Position numbers and translations under genes: made by a program. Below the pieces are notes generated by a model. That model was given only the letters and a program-made list of their open reading frames with translations, was not told where the DNA came from and did no database searches. Source: Warburgia ugandensis (lineage: Eukaryota; Streptophyta; Magnoliopsida; Canellales; Canellaceae). Taken from it: a stretch of DNA of 64,000 nt. The DNA is taken from NCBI GenBank assembly GCA_035236585.1, contig CP141132.1, forward strand, positions 23,519,445 to 23,583,444. Direction: 5' to 3'. Numbering within the stretch: position 1 is the first letter of the stretch; each line of letters begins with the position of its first letter. Below, one piece after another: positions 35,141 through 47,676 of the stretch.

Positions 35141-37019
35141 TTGCTAGGCCTGAGTAAAACATGTGAAAAATCATGAAAATAAAAGTGGTTCCCATTGTCA
35201 TAGGTACTCACAATTATATTTAGCATGTGCAATGCCTTTAAAGCTCTAGATTACCCCTAGTGGATGAGTTAAGCATGTGAGAATTTGCAGTGAATATACC
35301 CACATAATTTAATAAGGCTAAGTCCTTAATTTATCTCAAAGAATTTTCATCCATCAGCACTCTACTACTTTAACCACTTAATAAATATCAATGAAAAATT
35401 TGAGAAGTTATCCATATTCTAAAGCCATTTTAATAAGTTATATCTCAGAATGCACTGTGTGTACAACTACTAAGTCTGGACTTCCAAATAGATATGCTTA
35501 TTGATCTATTGAAAAGATGTATTGACCTCAAACTCTCACTAGTATATTCTTAGAAATAATGCTCTCTGAGAAAAGGGGTCAAACAAAATTCACATGTTAT
35601 GTGACCTGATCCAAAGATACTAATGGTTCACATAATTTCTTTTAAGCACAGATAAGACAAAACAATATGCTCCCTAAGAATAGATGTCATTACCAAGATC
35701 ATTAGAAATAGTTCACCTTAATTCCTTCCCATTTATATCCTCTTTAAGGCTATCTTCTACATTAAGATCAATAGGTTTTTGGGTAGGATGAAATGAAGGC
35801 TTGGGACTAGTTCTGAAAAGAAGTGTAAAAAGGTTTCAAAGTTTAAAATATGAGTAGAGGTCTTCTATATGTTGGACAACTTTACTTTTGAATGCATTAA
35901 AGTGTATGTCTTTTCTATTTTTCCTTTATCTTCACTATTCTTTTTCTTTTGATACCTTTTTTTTAATTTTTTTGACTTTCTTTTTGTATTTGTTTTCTCT
36001 TTAAGGGAAAGGATTTTCTATGTAAATGCTTTGATATTTCTCACTTCTTAAAATTTTGTTATTTTTCTAATTTTCTACCATTTCTACTCATTTTTGAAAG
36101 ATAGGAAATGGATATTCTTAACTGGATTTTTGTGTTAAGGTAAATGAGGTTTTGAAAAGAAAAAGGCTTACCAAGAGGCTCAAGGGGTCTAGCTAGTGGT
36201 ATAAAATACTGGTAGGCTTTATGTCTCTAGGCTAAAGCAAGGACGCCCTATATCATTTCTTGGGTTTCTTAAAAGACTCTTAGATTCAATAAATGTTTAT
36301 GAAAGAAAGTTAATGCTCCTTTTGGTTCTTGGCATTTTGATCAAAACAAAGATATGTGGATCTTTCAAAGTTATATCCAGTGATGAAAATATAGAATTAC
36401 ATATAACCCTAAAAAAGATGATAGTCTCTAATACTCACTTGGTTATAGGTCTCCACTAATTTTTCTTAGGGTCTATAAGTTATAACCATTTATTAGTCTA
36501 GACCATGTATTGTGTGTGAGAGTATTTAGATATTTAAATTTCATAAAATACTTCAAGACACGAATAAGATGTAGAATTAACCATATACATTTCTATTAAG
36601 AAGTTAGAGTAAGAGATATACTAAGCTTTGGAAAATCCAATTTTCATCATAGTAAAGAAACTTTGACCTTAGAAACTTTGAAGAAGTAAAAAAAACTTCT
36701 TCTTCTTTTTTTTTCAAAAATAAAAGAAAACTCAAAAAATCTCTTGCATATCTACACCCCCAACCTAAACTAAACATTGTCCCCAATGTTTTGAAACATA
36801 TGACCTTATATGATAAATGGATAATGTAGAATAATAAGACTCTCTAAAAACCCTAGGTTGCCTCCAAGTCAGCGCTAAGTTTAACATCTTCAGCCTGATG
36901 TACAATGGTGTAATGAATGTAATGATGAATACTAGTGATGAATGCCAGTCTCATGATCAATGCAGGTGTCATTAGACATGTTAGGGTGGGTCTTGGTAGA
37001 TTAGTTCCTCTAGGAAGGT
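35141..37019 (-). mobile_element. E non-coding tail between integrase and polypurine tract
   Basis: No coding domain recognised. It is homologous to the tail of element H: the segments near 36160-36250 and 36740-36790 match about 60830-60920 and 61415-61460, including AAACATTGTCC followed by CAATGTTT. Long non-coding 3' tails are usual in Athila/Tat elements. Confidence 0.6.
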
Positions 37020-38100
37020 TTCTTCCACTTCGGGGTTTACCAACTTTAAATAGGGTTTCAACCTTTACCTATTTACTTTGGAAATCTCTCCATCCTTTTC
37101 TATCTTGATGGACCCATGAAAGTAAACAATACGTACTATGTAGGGTCCGGTCCATTTTTGAGGGAAAAAATTCAATATAGAATTAAACAAGAGGACCTTC
37201 TATCCTGGGGTGAAGGACTTTCATAAGATGTGTTTATTATGATGACTTTTCATGCAGTCTTTGTATAGCTTAGCAGACTCATATGCATCTTTCCTAAGCT
37301 CATCCAACTCATTGAGTTTGAGTCTTATGTGGGTCCCAACAGTATTTAGGTCAAAATTAAGCTTTTTAATGCTTTTTAATGCCCCAATATGCTTTATGCT
37401 CAAGTTTTACTCGTAGGTAGTAGGCCTTTTCATAAACCAAGTGATAAGGTGACATGCCTATGTGGTCTTGAATGTAGTCTGGTAAGCCCATAAAGAATCA
37501 CTAAGCCTTAAAGACTAGTCTTTCCTATTTGGATTGACCGTCTTTTGTAGAATTTGCTTTATCTCCCTATTTGACACTTCTACTTGCAATAGTTTGAGGA
37601 TGATAAAGGGGTAGCTATCCTATAGGTAATATTATATTTCTTCATCAAGTTTTGAAATTACTCTGTTATAAAAAGTGTTTCCCCCTGTCATTGGCAATGG
37701 CCTTATAGGTACCAAAACATGCAAATATATTTTCCTTTAAGATCTTGACCACCACCTTGTGGTCATTGGTCTTACATAGTATGACTTCTACCCACTTCAA
37801 CACATAGTCCACTCCCACGAGGATGTATAGATAACCAAAAGAGTTAGGAAAATGTCCCATAAAATCAATGCCCCAAACATTAAAAGGTTCAATGATCAAA
37901 ATGAGGTTTAAGGCCATCATATTTCTTTTTCCTATACTCCCAACCGTTGACATGTAGCACATGCTATGTAGTAAGCATGTGAATCCTTGAAAATGGTAGG
38001 CCAATAAAAATCACATTGGAAAATATTTATAGCTGTCTTTTTAGATTTGACATGGCCCCCACATGCGTGGTCATGACAAAAGAAAATAATTTTAGATCGT
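37020..38100 (-). pseudogene. element E integrase remnant
   Basis: Minus-strand pieces include NVWGIDFMGHFPNSFG with YILVGVDYVLKWVE and TNDHKVVVKILKENIF (37666-38004), the core of a gypsy integrase. Further on are LNELDELRKDAYESAKLYKD (37221-37403) and the conserved tail near 37040-37180. In an intact element this enzyme inserts the cDNA. The fossil is broken. Confidence 0.75.
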
Positions 38101-38339
38101 CCCATGTAAAGTATGTGACCTCAAGAATGAATCTTTTCCTTTCTTGTTTTGACCAATGATTAAGCATTTGACTTGTGACAAGATAATTAACTATATTTGC
38201 ATGCTAAGGTAACTGAGAAATGTGCAGCAATTGTTCATCTCAAAAGGTTTCTATTATAGGGACATTTTCACTAGTGGACTCCACAACTAACCTAGATAAA
38301 TAGTTAACTATAACATTTTAGGAACCTTTCTTATCCTAA

Positions 38340-39480
38340 ATTTCTAAATCAAACTCTTATAGCAAAAATATCCATTAGATCAACTTAGGTTTAACATCCT
38401 TCTTAGAAAGAAGGTATTTCAAAGCTACATGGTCCACATAAAATGACCTTAGGTCCTAACAAGTAAGATCTAAATTTATGGAGTGTAAAAACAACTTCCA
38501 ACAACTCTTTTTTTGTAGTGGAATAATTGAGTTGGGCATCATTGAGGGTCTTGCTAGCATAATATATCACATGGGGGAGTTTATTAGTATGTTGTCCCAA
38601 CATAGCCCCGATCACGTAGTCTAAAGCATCATGCATTATTCCAAATGGTGTACTCCAATTTGGAGGTCAAATAATAGGTGCAAAAGTTAATCCAACATTT
38701 AGGCACTCAAATTCTTTCATAAAATTGTCATCAAAGTCAAAAGTTGCCTCCTTTATAAGTAAATTACATAGGTGCTTATCAATTTTACTAAAGTCCTTGA
38801 TGAATAGTCTGTAAAAACCACCATGGCATGAAAATGAGTGACTTTCCATTGTCATACTTGGAGGAGGAAGGTTAGTGATTAAATCCAGTTTAGCTTTATC
38901 TACTTCTATACCATTGTGTGATATGATGTGGCCTAGAACAATGCCATTTTGTATCATGAAATGACATTTGCCCCAGTTTAACACTAAGTTCTTTTCCTAA
39001 CACCTAGCAAGACAAGTATTAAATGGCATAGGCATTCATAAAATGAAGAATTAAATATTGAGAAATCATCCATAAACACTTCTAAGAACCTTTCCACCAT
39101 ATTAGAGAATATGCTCAACATACACCTTTGAAAAGTAGCTGTAGCATTACATATGAGGGTAGGTGAAGGTCCCAAAAGGGTAGGTGAAGGTAGTCTTCTC
39201 CTAGTCCTTAGGTGTTATAAGAATTGGTTAAAGCTAGAGTAAGCATCAAGAAAGTAGTAATAACTATGACCAGCTAACCCTTCTAGCATTTGGTCAATAA
39301 ATATAAGAGGAAAATGGTCTTTCCTCATATTTGAGTTTAGTTTTTTGTAATCTATACAAAATCTCCACCCAATGGTCATGCGAGTGAGGACTAACTCATT
39401 ATCCACATTTCCAATTACTGCAACTCCATACTTTTTAGGAGCAACCTGAACTGAGGGTTGACCTAAGTGCTATTAGATAT
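38340..39480 (-). pseudogene. element E reverse transcriptase / RNase H remnant
   Basis: RT pieces: GWRFCIDYKKLN with KDHFPLIFIDQMLEGLAGHS (39215-39406), ATFQRCMLSIFSNMVE with FMDDFSIF (38984-39175, the YVDD-type active-site block) and the following LGHIISHNGIEVDKAK (38667-38984). RNase H follows with LPHVIYYASKTLNDAQLNYS and TTKKELLEVVF (38403-38636). The order is that of gypsy pol. Broken in several places. Confidence 0.8.
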
Positions 39481-39689
39481 AGGGTAATGACACCAACATC
39501 TAAGAGTTTAAGTGCTTCATCTATCACAACCTCTTTCATATTAAGGTTTAGTCTCTTCTGTGTTTTCCTAGATAGTTTAGAATTTTCTCCAAGTGAATTT
39601 TATGCATACACACAACAAGGCTCATCCATTTAATGTTTGCTATGGTCCACCCTAAAGCTATCTTATGTTCTCTAAGAACATGAAGAAGC

Positions 39690-39960
39690 TTACCTTCCTA
39701 TTCTTTATCTAGATATGAGGCTATGATTATAGGAAAGGATTCATCTACTCTTAAGTAAGCATATTTTAGATTTTCATGTAATGGCTTAAGGATCAAGGTA
39801 GGTGGTTTCTCAACAAATGGTAGAGGGATAGAATTTGATGGAGGAAGAGGTTCCACGAAAGGTTCCCATTTAGAAGTATCCATTATAGGTACAACATTCA
39901 AAATATTATTTATATCATTAATAGACTTGTCTATATCAAAATCATAATTAAATTGTGCTA
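39690..39960 (-). pseudogene. element E protease-RT linker remnant
   Basis: The minus strand carries DTSKWEPFVEPLP and KPPTLILKPLHENLKYAYL, the segment that joins protease to RT in Athila-like pol. The same linker is seen in F (52741-52950) and weakly in H (61782-62060). Confidence 0.65.
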
Positions 39961-40025
39961 GAAATGCCTAAAGTGGGTCTAGAATAGACAATGGTGTGTT
40001 AACATCTTGAATTAGACCTTTAATT

Positions 40026-40030
40026 GAATT
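40026..40030. repeat. target-site duplication GAATT, left of D2
   Basis: Matches 44176-44180 and abuts the TGTGATGACC terminus. Confidence 0.75.
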
Positions 40031-40424
40031 TGTGATGACCCAGGTTTTTAAAACACATTTTCATAAATATTTGCAAAGGTAGGGCCCTGATTTTGAAAAA
40101 TGTTAAAATATAAATAACAAAAACATATTTTGTTTGAAATTGATTTGTAAAAAACCCGAGTGCCACCTCAAATTACTTATCATACATATATTTTTGTATA
40201 AAATAAAATTTATATTGAATAACAATAGAAAATACTTTTATTAAAATTAGGATCAATCTAGTGGTTCACATACACAACCCCAGTAATCATTGCATACCTT
40301 GTCTAAATATTACAATCCAAATTACAAAACAATCAAGACAATCTTTCTCAAAGTAAATACCTTGTCCAGTAGTTCTGTGTTGATTATCCTCAAGTCTTGA
40401 GCTTTCAATCTTCCCTAATTGTAT

Positions 40425-40464
40425 CTGAGATATTGTAAACATTTAAACATTTACAATATCTCAG
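40425..40464 (-). other. 15-bp-stem hairpin in D2
   Basis: CTGAGATATTGTAAA pairs perfectly with TTTACAATATCTCAG around a 10-nt loop. Counterpart of 34181-34220 in D. Confidence 0.8.
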
Positions 40465-43400
40465 CAAGCTATGCTTGGTAGGGGATTTAAGAAATATATT
40501 CAATATATCTCAAAATCAACAATTCTTTATATCCATGATATAAATCAATTTATACATTGAATAAAAAATTTATCCTTCATTCATCATATGAATTATATGT
40601 ATATACTACATATAAATAAAACCATTTAAAATTGTGAATATAGTCAATATCATCAATAATATCTCATTTCCAAATTGATTTCAATATTAACACTAGGTGT
40701 TAATATATAATCATACCGTATTGGGAATCATCCTCCAATACAACATCGGTAATAACTTTTACCAGGCATCTCATCATGCCATAATCAATTACATCATAAT
40801 GCAAAATAATCTCAAGGACTACCATGCTTGCAATCTGAATCCATGTGGGGCCTGGATAACTACTTAATACTTCATTGATACCATGGTGAAAAGTACAAAT
40901 CCATGTCCGTATGGGGGGAACCATGGCTATCACAATGGCAGCCTTCCCACAATTGCCCCACCCTACATTTTGCCTCTCTTTGGGGATGGTATCATCATCA
41001 TAATCAGTTTCAGAGAGTGGGTGGCCAAACCCTCATAACTCTCCTAGCATTAGCATCCTCAAGCATAAGCCTGACTTAAAACAAAACTACAAGCCTCCAT
41101 GCTTGTATGGAAAATAATATTTCATACTTACAGATTGATTGTGTGCTTATAATAGGACATGCCTATAACTTATTTCCTTAAGATTTGGGGGTCCAACTTA
41201 TATAGATGAAATCTTCTCATTCTAACCATTAAGTAAATTCATAATTACTTAATCAATCCCTTTGTATTCATTTCAACATCATTTATTGCCATAAGTAATT
41301 TCATAATTACTTAATCAATCACTTTGTATTCATTTCAACATCATTTGTTGATTCATAAACAATTCTAAGGAAATTATAATCAATCTATAGTTATCAGGAT
41401 AAGATCATGTGTAAAATACATATATCTTCTATATTGAATATATTCTTAAGGTCCACCTATCTTTACTTTCAACAATCCATCTTCTCATTGATCTTGATCA
41501 TCATATCCTTTATGTATCTGTCAAATCATATATACAGTCATTCCTCAACTCATTTATACTTCCTCGTTGTTCTTTTGATAATCCTTACATAGGATGATTT
41601 GGATCTTTTTTCTTGGATCATATTGATAAAGGTCTAATCTATTGATCTATATTCATATTAATTAAAAAACATACATACTAACACAATATTATATTTCTTA
41701 TTATTCATGATCATTCAAGATCTCCCTATGGATCTTGTTTGATCTTTGATTATTTTAATTATCATTTTTATTAGGATTAGATAGTTTATTATCCTTTTAT
41801 GATCTTATTATTATTCAACCAGTTAATGTTTTACTGATTGAAGATAATTTATGCACTCCTAATCCTTGATAGCTCCTCCTTATTTCAGAATTGACTAAGG
41901 CTTACTAGTTAAAAGTTGCTCATAGAGTGGTTAATTCAATCATCATGTAAGGAGGCGTTTAGACCTCACAAATGTCGCTAGAAGGTGAGGGAAGAGCAAG
42001 GCTCTATTAGAGAACCCCTTAACCACCATGTTCAACATTTACTAGGGTGACCTTAGCTCAATCTTCATAAGGTTCCTATGAGCATTAAACCTAAGTACTC
42101 TTGCTATTTGATTTTAATTAAATCCATAAACATTTAAAATATCATTCATGGGGTTTATTATTCTCCTAATTTGGGCCAAGGAAATGATATTCCTTATATT
42201 GTCCTACTAACTGTAACCCTTACTATCATTAAGTCCATGTTCATATTCATTGTAAATGTTCATCAATATCTATTTTTATTTAATTACATTTTCCATGTAA
42301 TTCAGATATATCACATTATCTTAATGTGATATCATCACTAAATCATTGATGCATCTCATCATATGATCTGATCTTTCTTGATCCAACTGATCAATAAGAT
42401 CTTAAGCCATTTTATCAAAATTAAGAGCATAGATCTAAATCTATCCCAAATTAGCCACATCAGGCCATTCATTTCTCATGATCTTATCATTATATCATCA
42501 TCCATACTGATTCATAATTTCTGATCATCCTTGATCAATCTAATCAAGGAGATTATTATGTATTTTCAAGGATTTTGTTACTTTTAATGTTCAAGATTTA
42601 AAGATATGCTAAATAAGTTACATCCAATCCATTTCTTTAAGTTATCACATCATTAGATCATTAATGGATCAGAATTCTGATCATGTCATATTTAACTGAT
42701 CTTGGGAATTAGTACCACTTTTTATGATTTATAGAAATTTATAGTAAATAAAACTTAAAATTTATGTTTCCATTAGATTTTATTCTTCACCAAGAATCTA
42801 GAGCTTCTTTCTGATCTTGATTTGGAGTTAAAATGAGCTATGAATTAAATTTTTAAGTTTTTAGTCAAAATAAGGGCCCAGATTCAATTTGGGTTATTTA
42901 GATCAATGGGTCGATCAGTGATGCGCACCCCCCCCCCTTTACCGATGGTTTCTGGTGTACAGGGAGGGTGACCTGGGATAGGTGAGATGGTCTAATCTGG
43001 ACCGTCGGACACCCTTTTCCCCCAATCTCCCAGGTCTAAACAAGCCATCCTCTGAGATTTCATACCATGGGATTTTTGGACCCCAAGAATCCATCCAATG
43101 GCTCAAAAACTCCAAAAATCATGTTTTATAGGTGTTTTCCATCTAGTTCACTAGTACTAGATTCACCAAAAAAATCAAGTCTAAAAATCCAATCCCGTGA
43201 TCTCTATGCATGGAAAACTATCGGAAAAGATAGAGAGGAATGAGGGGTACCTACTGGTAGTGTCCAAAATCGAAGAATATGGTCGAAAAATAAAAATTTA
43301 CACTGAAAAATAATTTTTTCTAGAGTTAATATTTTTTTAGTGATTTCATCATTGAATACTTCTCTAATCAACTTAAAAGTTTGGGGCTTTTGAAGATGGG

Positions 43401-43586
43401 GATAATGTGAACAAGATGAATAGTTTAGATCTGGATTTCAGTGGTCCAAGGATGATGGCTAATTCAAAATAGATCTAGGATGAAACCTTAGATCCGTCGG
43501 GGACGATGCACTTGCAAATGCGCCCAAAGCTCTGTGAGGGAATATTCCCTCCAGTGCGTCCACAGATGTGCTTTGCTATTATAAAG

Positions 43587-43690
43587 GGAAGAGAGAGAAA
43601 GAAAGGAAAAGGAGAGAAGAGAAGAGAGAGAAAGAGAAGGAAAGAGAGAGGGAAAGGGAAAGGGAAAGGGAAAGGAAGAGGAAGAGAGTG
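43587..43690 (-). repeat. purine tract (pyrimidine-rich in sense) in D2
   Basis: About 100 bp of nearly pure A/G with GGGAAA and GAGA repeats, just downstream (in sense) of the TATA box at 43735. LTR D has a CT-rich tract in the same place (18042-18096). Open frames on both strands across it are repeat translation. Confidence 0.8.
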
Positions 43691-43734
43691 GAAGCTTGGG
43701 AATTTTTTGCAATTTTTGTGGGAATGTTAGGGGG

Positions 43735-43742
43735 TATTTATA
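43735..43742 (-). promoter_or_regulatory. TATA box of D2
   Basis: TATAAATA in sense, the counterpart of 17958-17965. Confidence 0.6.
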
Positions 43743-44175
43743 GGTTTATTTGTGGATTATTTTAATTACATTTTTAATTATTTTTCATTTAAAATGATTT
43801 TCAACTTTTCTTATTTGATTTAAAAGAGAATCCTCATCATGTTTATTCTTCATCATTGATATTCCCTGAGTTGGCTTTCCACTAGCTCACCTAACTTTTG
43901 TGGACCCCACACAAAAGTGAATTGACCATTTTACCCCTACAAGTAAATATAAATTCACAAAAATTATAAAAAATAGGGATTTTTCACATGAGCTCAGATT
44001 TCAGCATGCTTACAGTGATTTTATTAGTTTCCCATGAATGATTCCAAATATCTATGTTTCAAAACTTGATTCTTTTTCTAATAAATAATATTATATTAAA
44101 TATAATATTCCACCATGATTTTTGTAAAAATTTCAATTAATTTCAAATAATTCTAGAAAAATTGGGGTTTTCATA

Positions 44176-44180
44176 GAATT
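44176..44180. repeat. target-site duplication GAATT, right of D2
   Basis: Matches 40026-40030. Confidence 0.75.
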
Positions 44181-44189
44181 TACCACACA

Positions 44190-44640
44190 TGAGTCATCTA
44201 GCTCTAAATGCTAATGATCAACATTAAAAACATGGAGCTTGACTTTCATATTCCAAGGGATAATTTCATCACACCATTTCTACAGTTGATTATGGCATTG
44301 TACATTACCAAGAATAATCGAGTTCTGACTATAAGGGTCTAATATAGGCTGTTGTATCCAAGACAATGAAATCCATAGGAAAGTAAAACTAGTCCACCTA
44401 TATTAAAACATCCTGAACCATAACATGTGAAATCTTTACTAATCTATTTGCTAACTACAAGGTAGTATTGGTTGGATTAAGGTCATGGAGCCCAAGTTTC
44501 TCATAGATAGAATATCACAATAAATTTACACAAGCCCCTAAATTAAGGAGTGCCCTATTAATGACGTGGTTTCCAATAATATAAGACATGGCAGGATAAC
44601 TTCAATCTTTAAACTTAGGAGGGGTTTGGTGCTAGATTAA
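44190..44640 (-). pseudogene. element E protease remnant
   Basis: The minus strand around 44500-44600 shows a block like VINRALLNLGACVNLL, corresponding to the active-site block of gypsy aspartic proteases (family form RALLDLGASVN). F has the same block near 52340. Broken. Confidence 0.55.
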
Positions 44641-45459
44641 AGAACTCACTAGCTAAGTAAGGACGACTTTCTTTTGCACATTAAGCTTTCACATTTGTGT
44701 GTAAAGCTCTTTGAGAAATTTGGTATAAGCAAGACTGTCTTTAGTAGCATTGAGTAATGGAATATTTATTTGAACATGTTTATACACATCCATTATCTCA
44801 TTGAAATTGGTTCTTTTCTTTTCCTTGTTTAACAATTAAAGGAATATGCTTTAGGGACGTAAAGTGCCTCCACTATAGACTCAGATGGAATTGGGGATTT
44901 TTGTCTTTTTTCTTTCTTCTATGTTTTAGCTGGTTCATTCTCCTCTATAGTTTTCTTAGACTACCCTACCTTATTATCAACCTGATGGCCACTCCTTAGG
45001 GTAGTTATAAACTTTTCTTACTCATGGGGTCTTTGTGTATGTGAACTTGACCCTAATTCAAACTGGTCCTTAGTGTTTGGGATAGGATGGCTAGGAAACT
45101 ATCCCTTTCCTTTATCACTCAAAGCAATTGACAACTGGACAATTTGCATTTCTAATTTGGCAATAGCTTGAGAATTGACATTGTTCTCTGTTTACTCTCA
45201 TTGATGGTCTATGTAGTTTCATCCTACTTTGTTAAAGTTTTTTTTTTTTTTTTTCATAAATAACTGCATAGTTTCCTCAAATGTTGGTTTCTTTGGTTGA
45301 TGAGGGAACTAAAAACCATGTTTCTGTTAAGGAACTAAAGTCATAGGAAATTTTTATATCAGAGTGTTCATAGATGAACCTCATTAGTAATTGTTCTTAG
45401 ATCATGACAAATTAGGATGCCAAACCCATCCTAGATTATAGGTCTTAGAGTAAGGATTA
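44641..45459 (-). mobile_element. E gag-protease spacer, decayed
   Basis: Lies between the gag zinc-knuckle region and protease. I see no domain here. It includes a T run at about 45238-45254. Confidence 0.5.
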
Positions 45460-46480
45460 TTGCTAGGATTGTGATATGTATTCATTACATTCTCCCATGT
45501 TAAAGATATTTTGTGTATATTCTATTGATGGATAGGTTGTGGTCAAGTGTGCTAGGTTAGAACAAATTGCACAAACCTCATGTGGAGGTTTAGTGGAAGC
45601 ATTAGCAGCCATGTAGGCATCTATTCTTTGGAGCATACTTTCAACCTTGTCCATTCTTTTAGTCAATGAGTCGAGCTTATATGATATATCTAAGGTCACT
45701 ACTATTTCATACTGCCCTCCTTTCTTTTGAGGCAGGGTATTTCTCTCTATCCTGTTAGAATAATCCCACTGTTTGAAATTGACAGTAAAGTTTGAAAAAA
45801 ATCCTAGGCCTCTATTTCATTTTTTATAATAAGGGACCCTCCACTAGATACATCTACCATTTGTCTATTTTGAGGTGTTAATGCCTCATAAAAGTACTAA
45901 ACTTGTTACCATTTTTCAAAACCTTGATGGGGGCATTTTTGCAGCAATTCATTCCACCTTTCCTAGGATTCATAATATTGTTCATCACCTCTTTGCTAGA
46001 AATTAATGATCTTCCTATGAAGGGCATTAGTCTTATGGACAAGGAAGCATTTTTTTAGAAACATCCTAGACAACTGATCCCATGTGGCAATGGAAGCGAT
46101 CTCTAAAGAATTCATCCATGATTTGGCCTTATCTTTCAACGGGAAACAACCTAAATATAATATAATCATCCAAAACATTTTGGAATTTGGAATTTGAATG
46201 TAGCACAAATATCAAGAAATTTCTTGATATGTAGGTATGGATCCTCTCTCTCTCTAGACCATAAAATATTGGGAGTAACACCATGACTCTAGGTTCAAAG
46301 TGGTCTACATTAGTGGGTGGCAATGTGATGCATGATGGGGTATTTAACAGGAGTGGTGCATAGAAATCTCTTATGGACTTGTGCTCAACTACCATTTGTG
46401 AGTCTGTCATGGGGTTAGGAATTTGATTTCTCGCCCCTTGCCTATGGATACATTTAATCTTAGGATCTAAGGGTACTAAC
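45460..46480 (-). pseudogene. element E gag remnant
   Basis: Minus-strand pieces: PRVMVLLPIFYGLERERIHT and the following residues (46129-46410), KDKAKSWMNSLEIASIATWD with FLKKCFLVHKTN (45996-46208), and a coiled-coil-like stretch then VCAICSNLAHLT (45463-45699) that resembles a zinc-knuckle region. These match the plant retrotransposon gag domain of Athila-like elements. F carries matching blocks. Broken. Confidence 0.75.
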
Positions 46481-47676
46481 TCAGTGATTTAAGATTGATG
46501 ACCTAGTATGCACTTAGATGAAAACCTATCTAAATGATGTGACCTAACTCTAAATGTGACTCCCAACTCTATATGATGCACAATCAATCCTAATGGTCCA
46601 CTAATGAGCTATTTTGATATTCTTTGTTAATCTGCAAGGTGATAGCTTTTAGACTTAGATCTAGATAGCGCATCCTTTTATCCAGGCTTGACTACTGCAT
46701 ACCAATTAAGTTCTGTTGTAAAGTAGTTACTACAATTCTCATGGAAGGAGGCATTTAGACCTCAACAACCATCAAGAAAGGCATGGAAAAATCACTTGGA
46801 TTTTGGATACCCATTATAACCATGATGCTCAGAAGCCACAAGAGTGACAATGGATCTCCTCCTTCTAAAATGGTCTTACAAGATCAATACCCCAAGTCTC
46901 TTGCTAATTGATTTTAAATTAAGCTTTAAGGGATGGATCGCTAGCATACAAGGATCAATTTGATTAACTAGGTGGGCCACGGTTCTAGTGATGAAATCCA
47001 ATCCTTATCTTATGAGGGTTCCTTTAGGTTCCTTACTATCAATGTGTTTCAGCTACCATAAAATAGTAAATGTGAAATGCAATACAAGGAAACTAATGCC
47101 TACCTATATGCTATCCAACAAAATAACCTTCGTTAAATAGGTGTAATCTAATGCAATAACCCTAAATAAAATGAAACAAGTATAATGAATGACCCTAATA
47201 TATATGAATTACATTACCAATCGATATGCAAACTGCATTAAATGCAATTACACTAAGAAAATAAAAGAGAGTGAGAGAAGCTTATGGCATGGTTTCTGAT
47301 GAAGATCATTGTGGGCCACCATGTCCCATACTTGCCTTATATTATTACAACTCATTTAAAAGTGAATAATAAATTAAAAATTACAATGGGGCCTCACTAC
47401 AAGTTCACTAAAAAATCCTAATCTATTAAAGTAAGGAAATTCTAGTTAAGTAGATGAAACTTTGGCCCATAGGATCGTCATTGATCCTTTTTCCATATTC
47501 CCCTCACACAAAATCAAAAAAATATGTAATTTTGTGAGGAATTAGCAAAATATGCAAATATGATGTAAGAACCATAATCTAATGCAACATAAAACTACGA
47601 CTAAAGATAAACAATCTAAACAAAAATCCAACCACAAATCTGTTGTGATTCTCAAACAATAGTACCAAAATCTTGG
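46481..47676 (-). mobile_element. E leader with degenerate primer-binding site
   Basis: About 1.2 kb without coding domains. At 47643-47670 the minus strand reads ACCAAGATTTTGGTACTATT, a decayed form of the primer-binding region seen in better shape at 14865-14893. Confidence 0.55.

Larger units (their letters stand above)
40031..44175 (-). mobile_element. solo LTR D2 (chromovirus LTR family D)
   Basis: A 4145-bp reverse-complement copy of the D LTR, starting TGTGATGACCCAGGTTTTTA. Its right end, still recognisable by AATTTTTCTAG and the ATTGGGGTT block, has drifted from the family terminus. It is flanked by GAATT on both sides. It contains a hairpin (40425-40464), a purine tract (43587-43690) and a TATA box (43735-43742, minus). 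It has no internal sequence and sits between protease and linker of E. It is more diverged than A or B copies, so an older insertion. Confidence 0.8.

Noticed and set aside
43488-43765. Lysine/arginine/glutamate- and serine/proline-rich frames on both strands
   Set aside because: Translation of the purine tract in D2.
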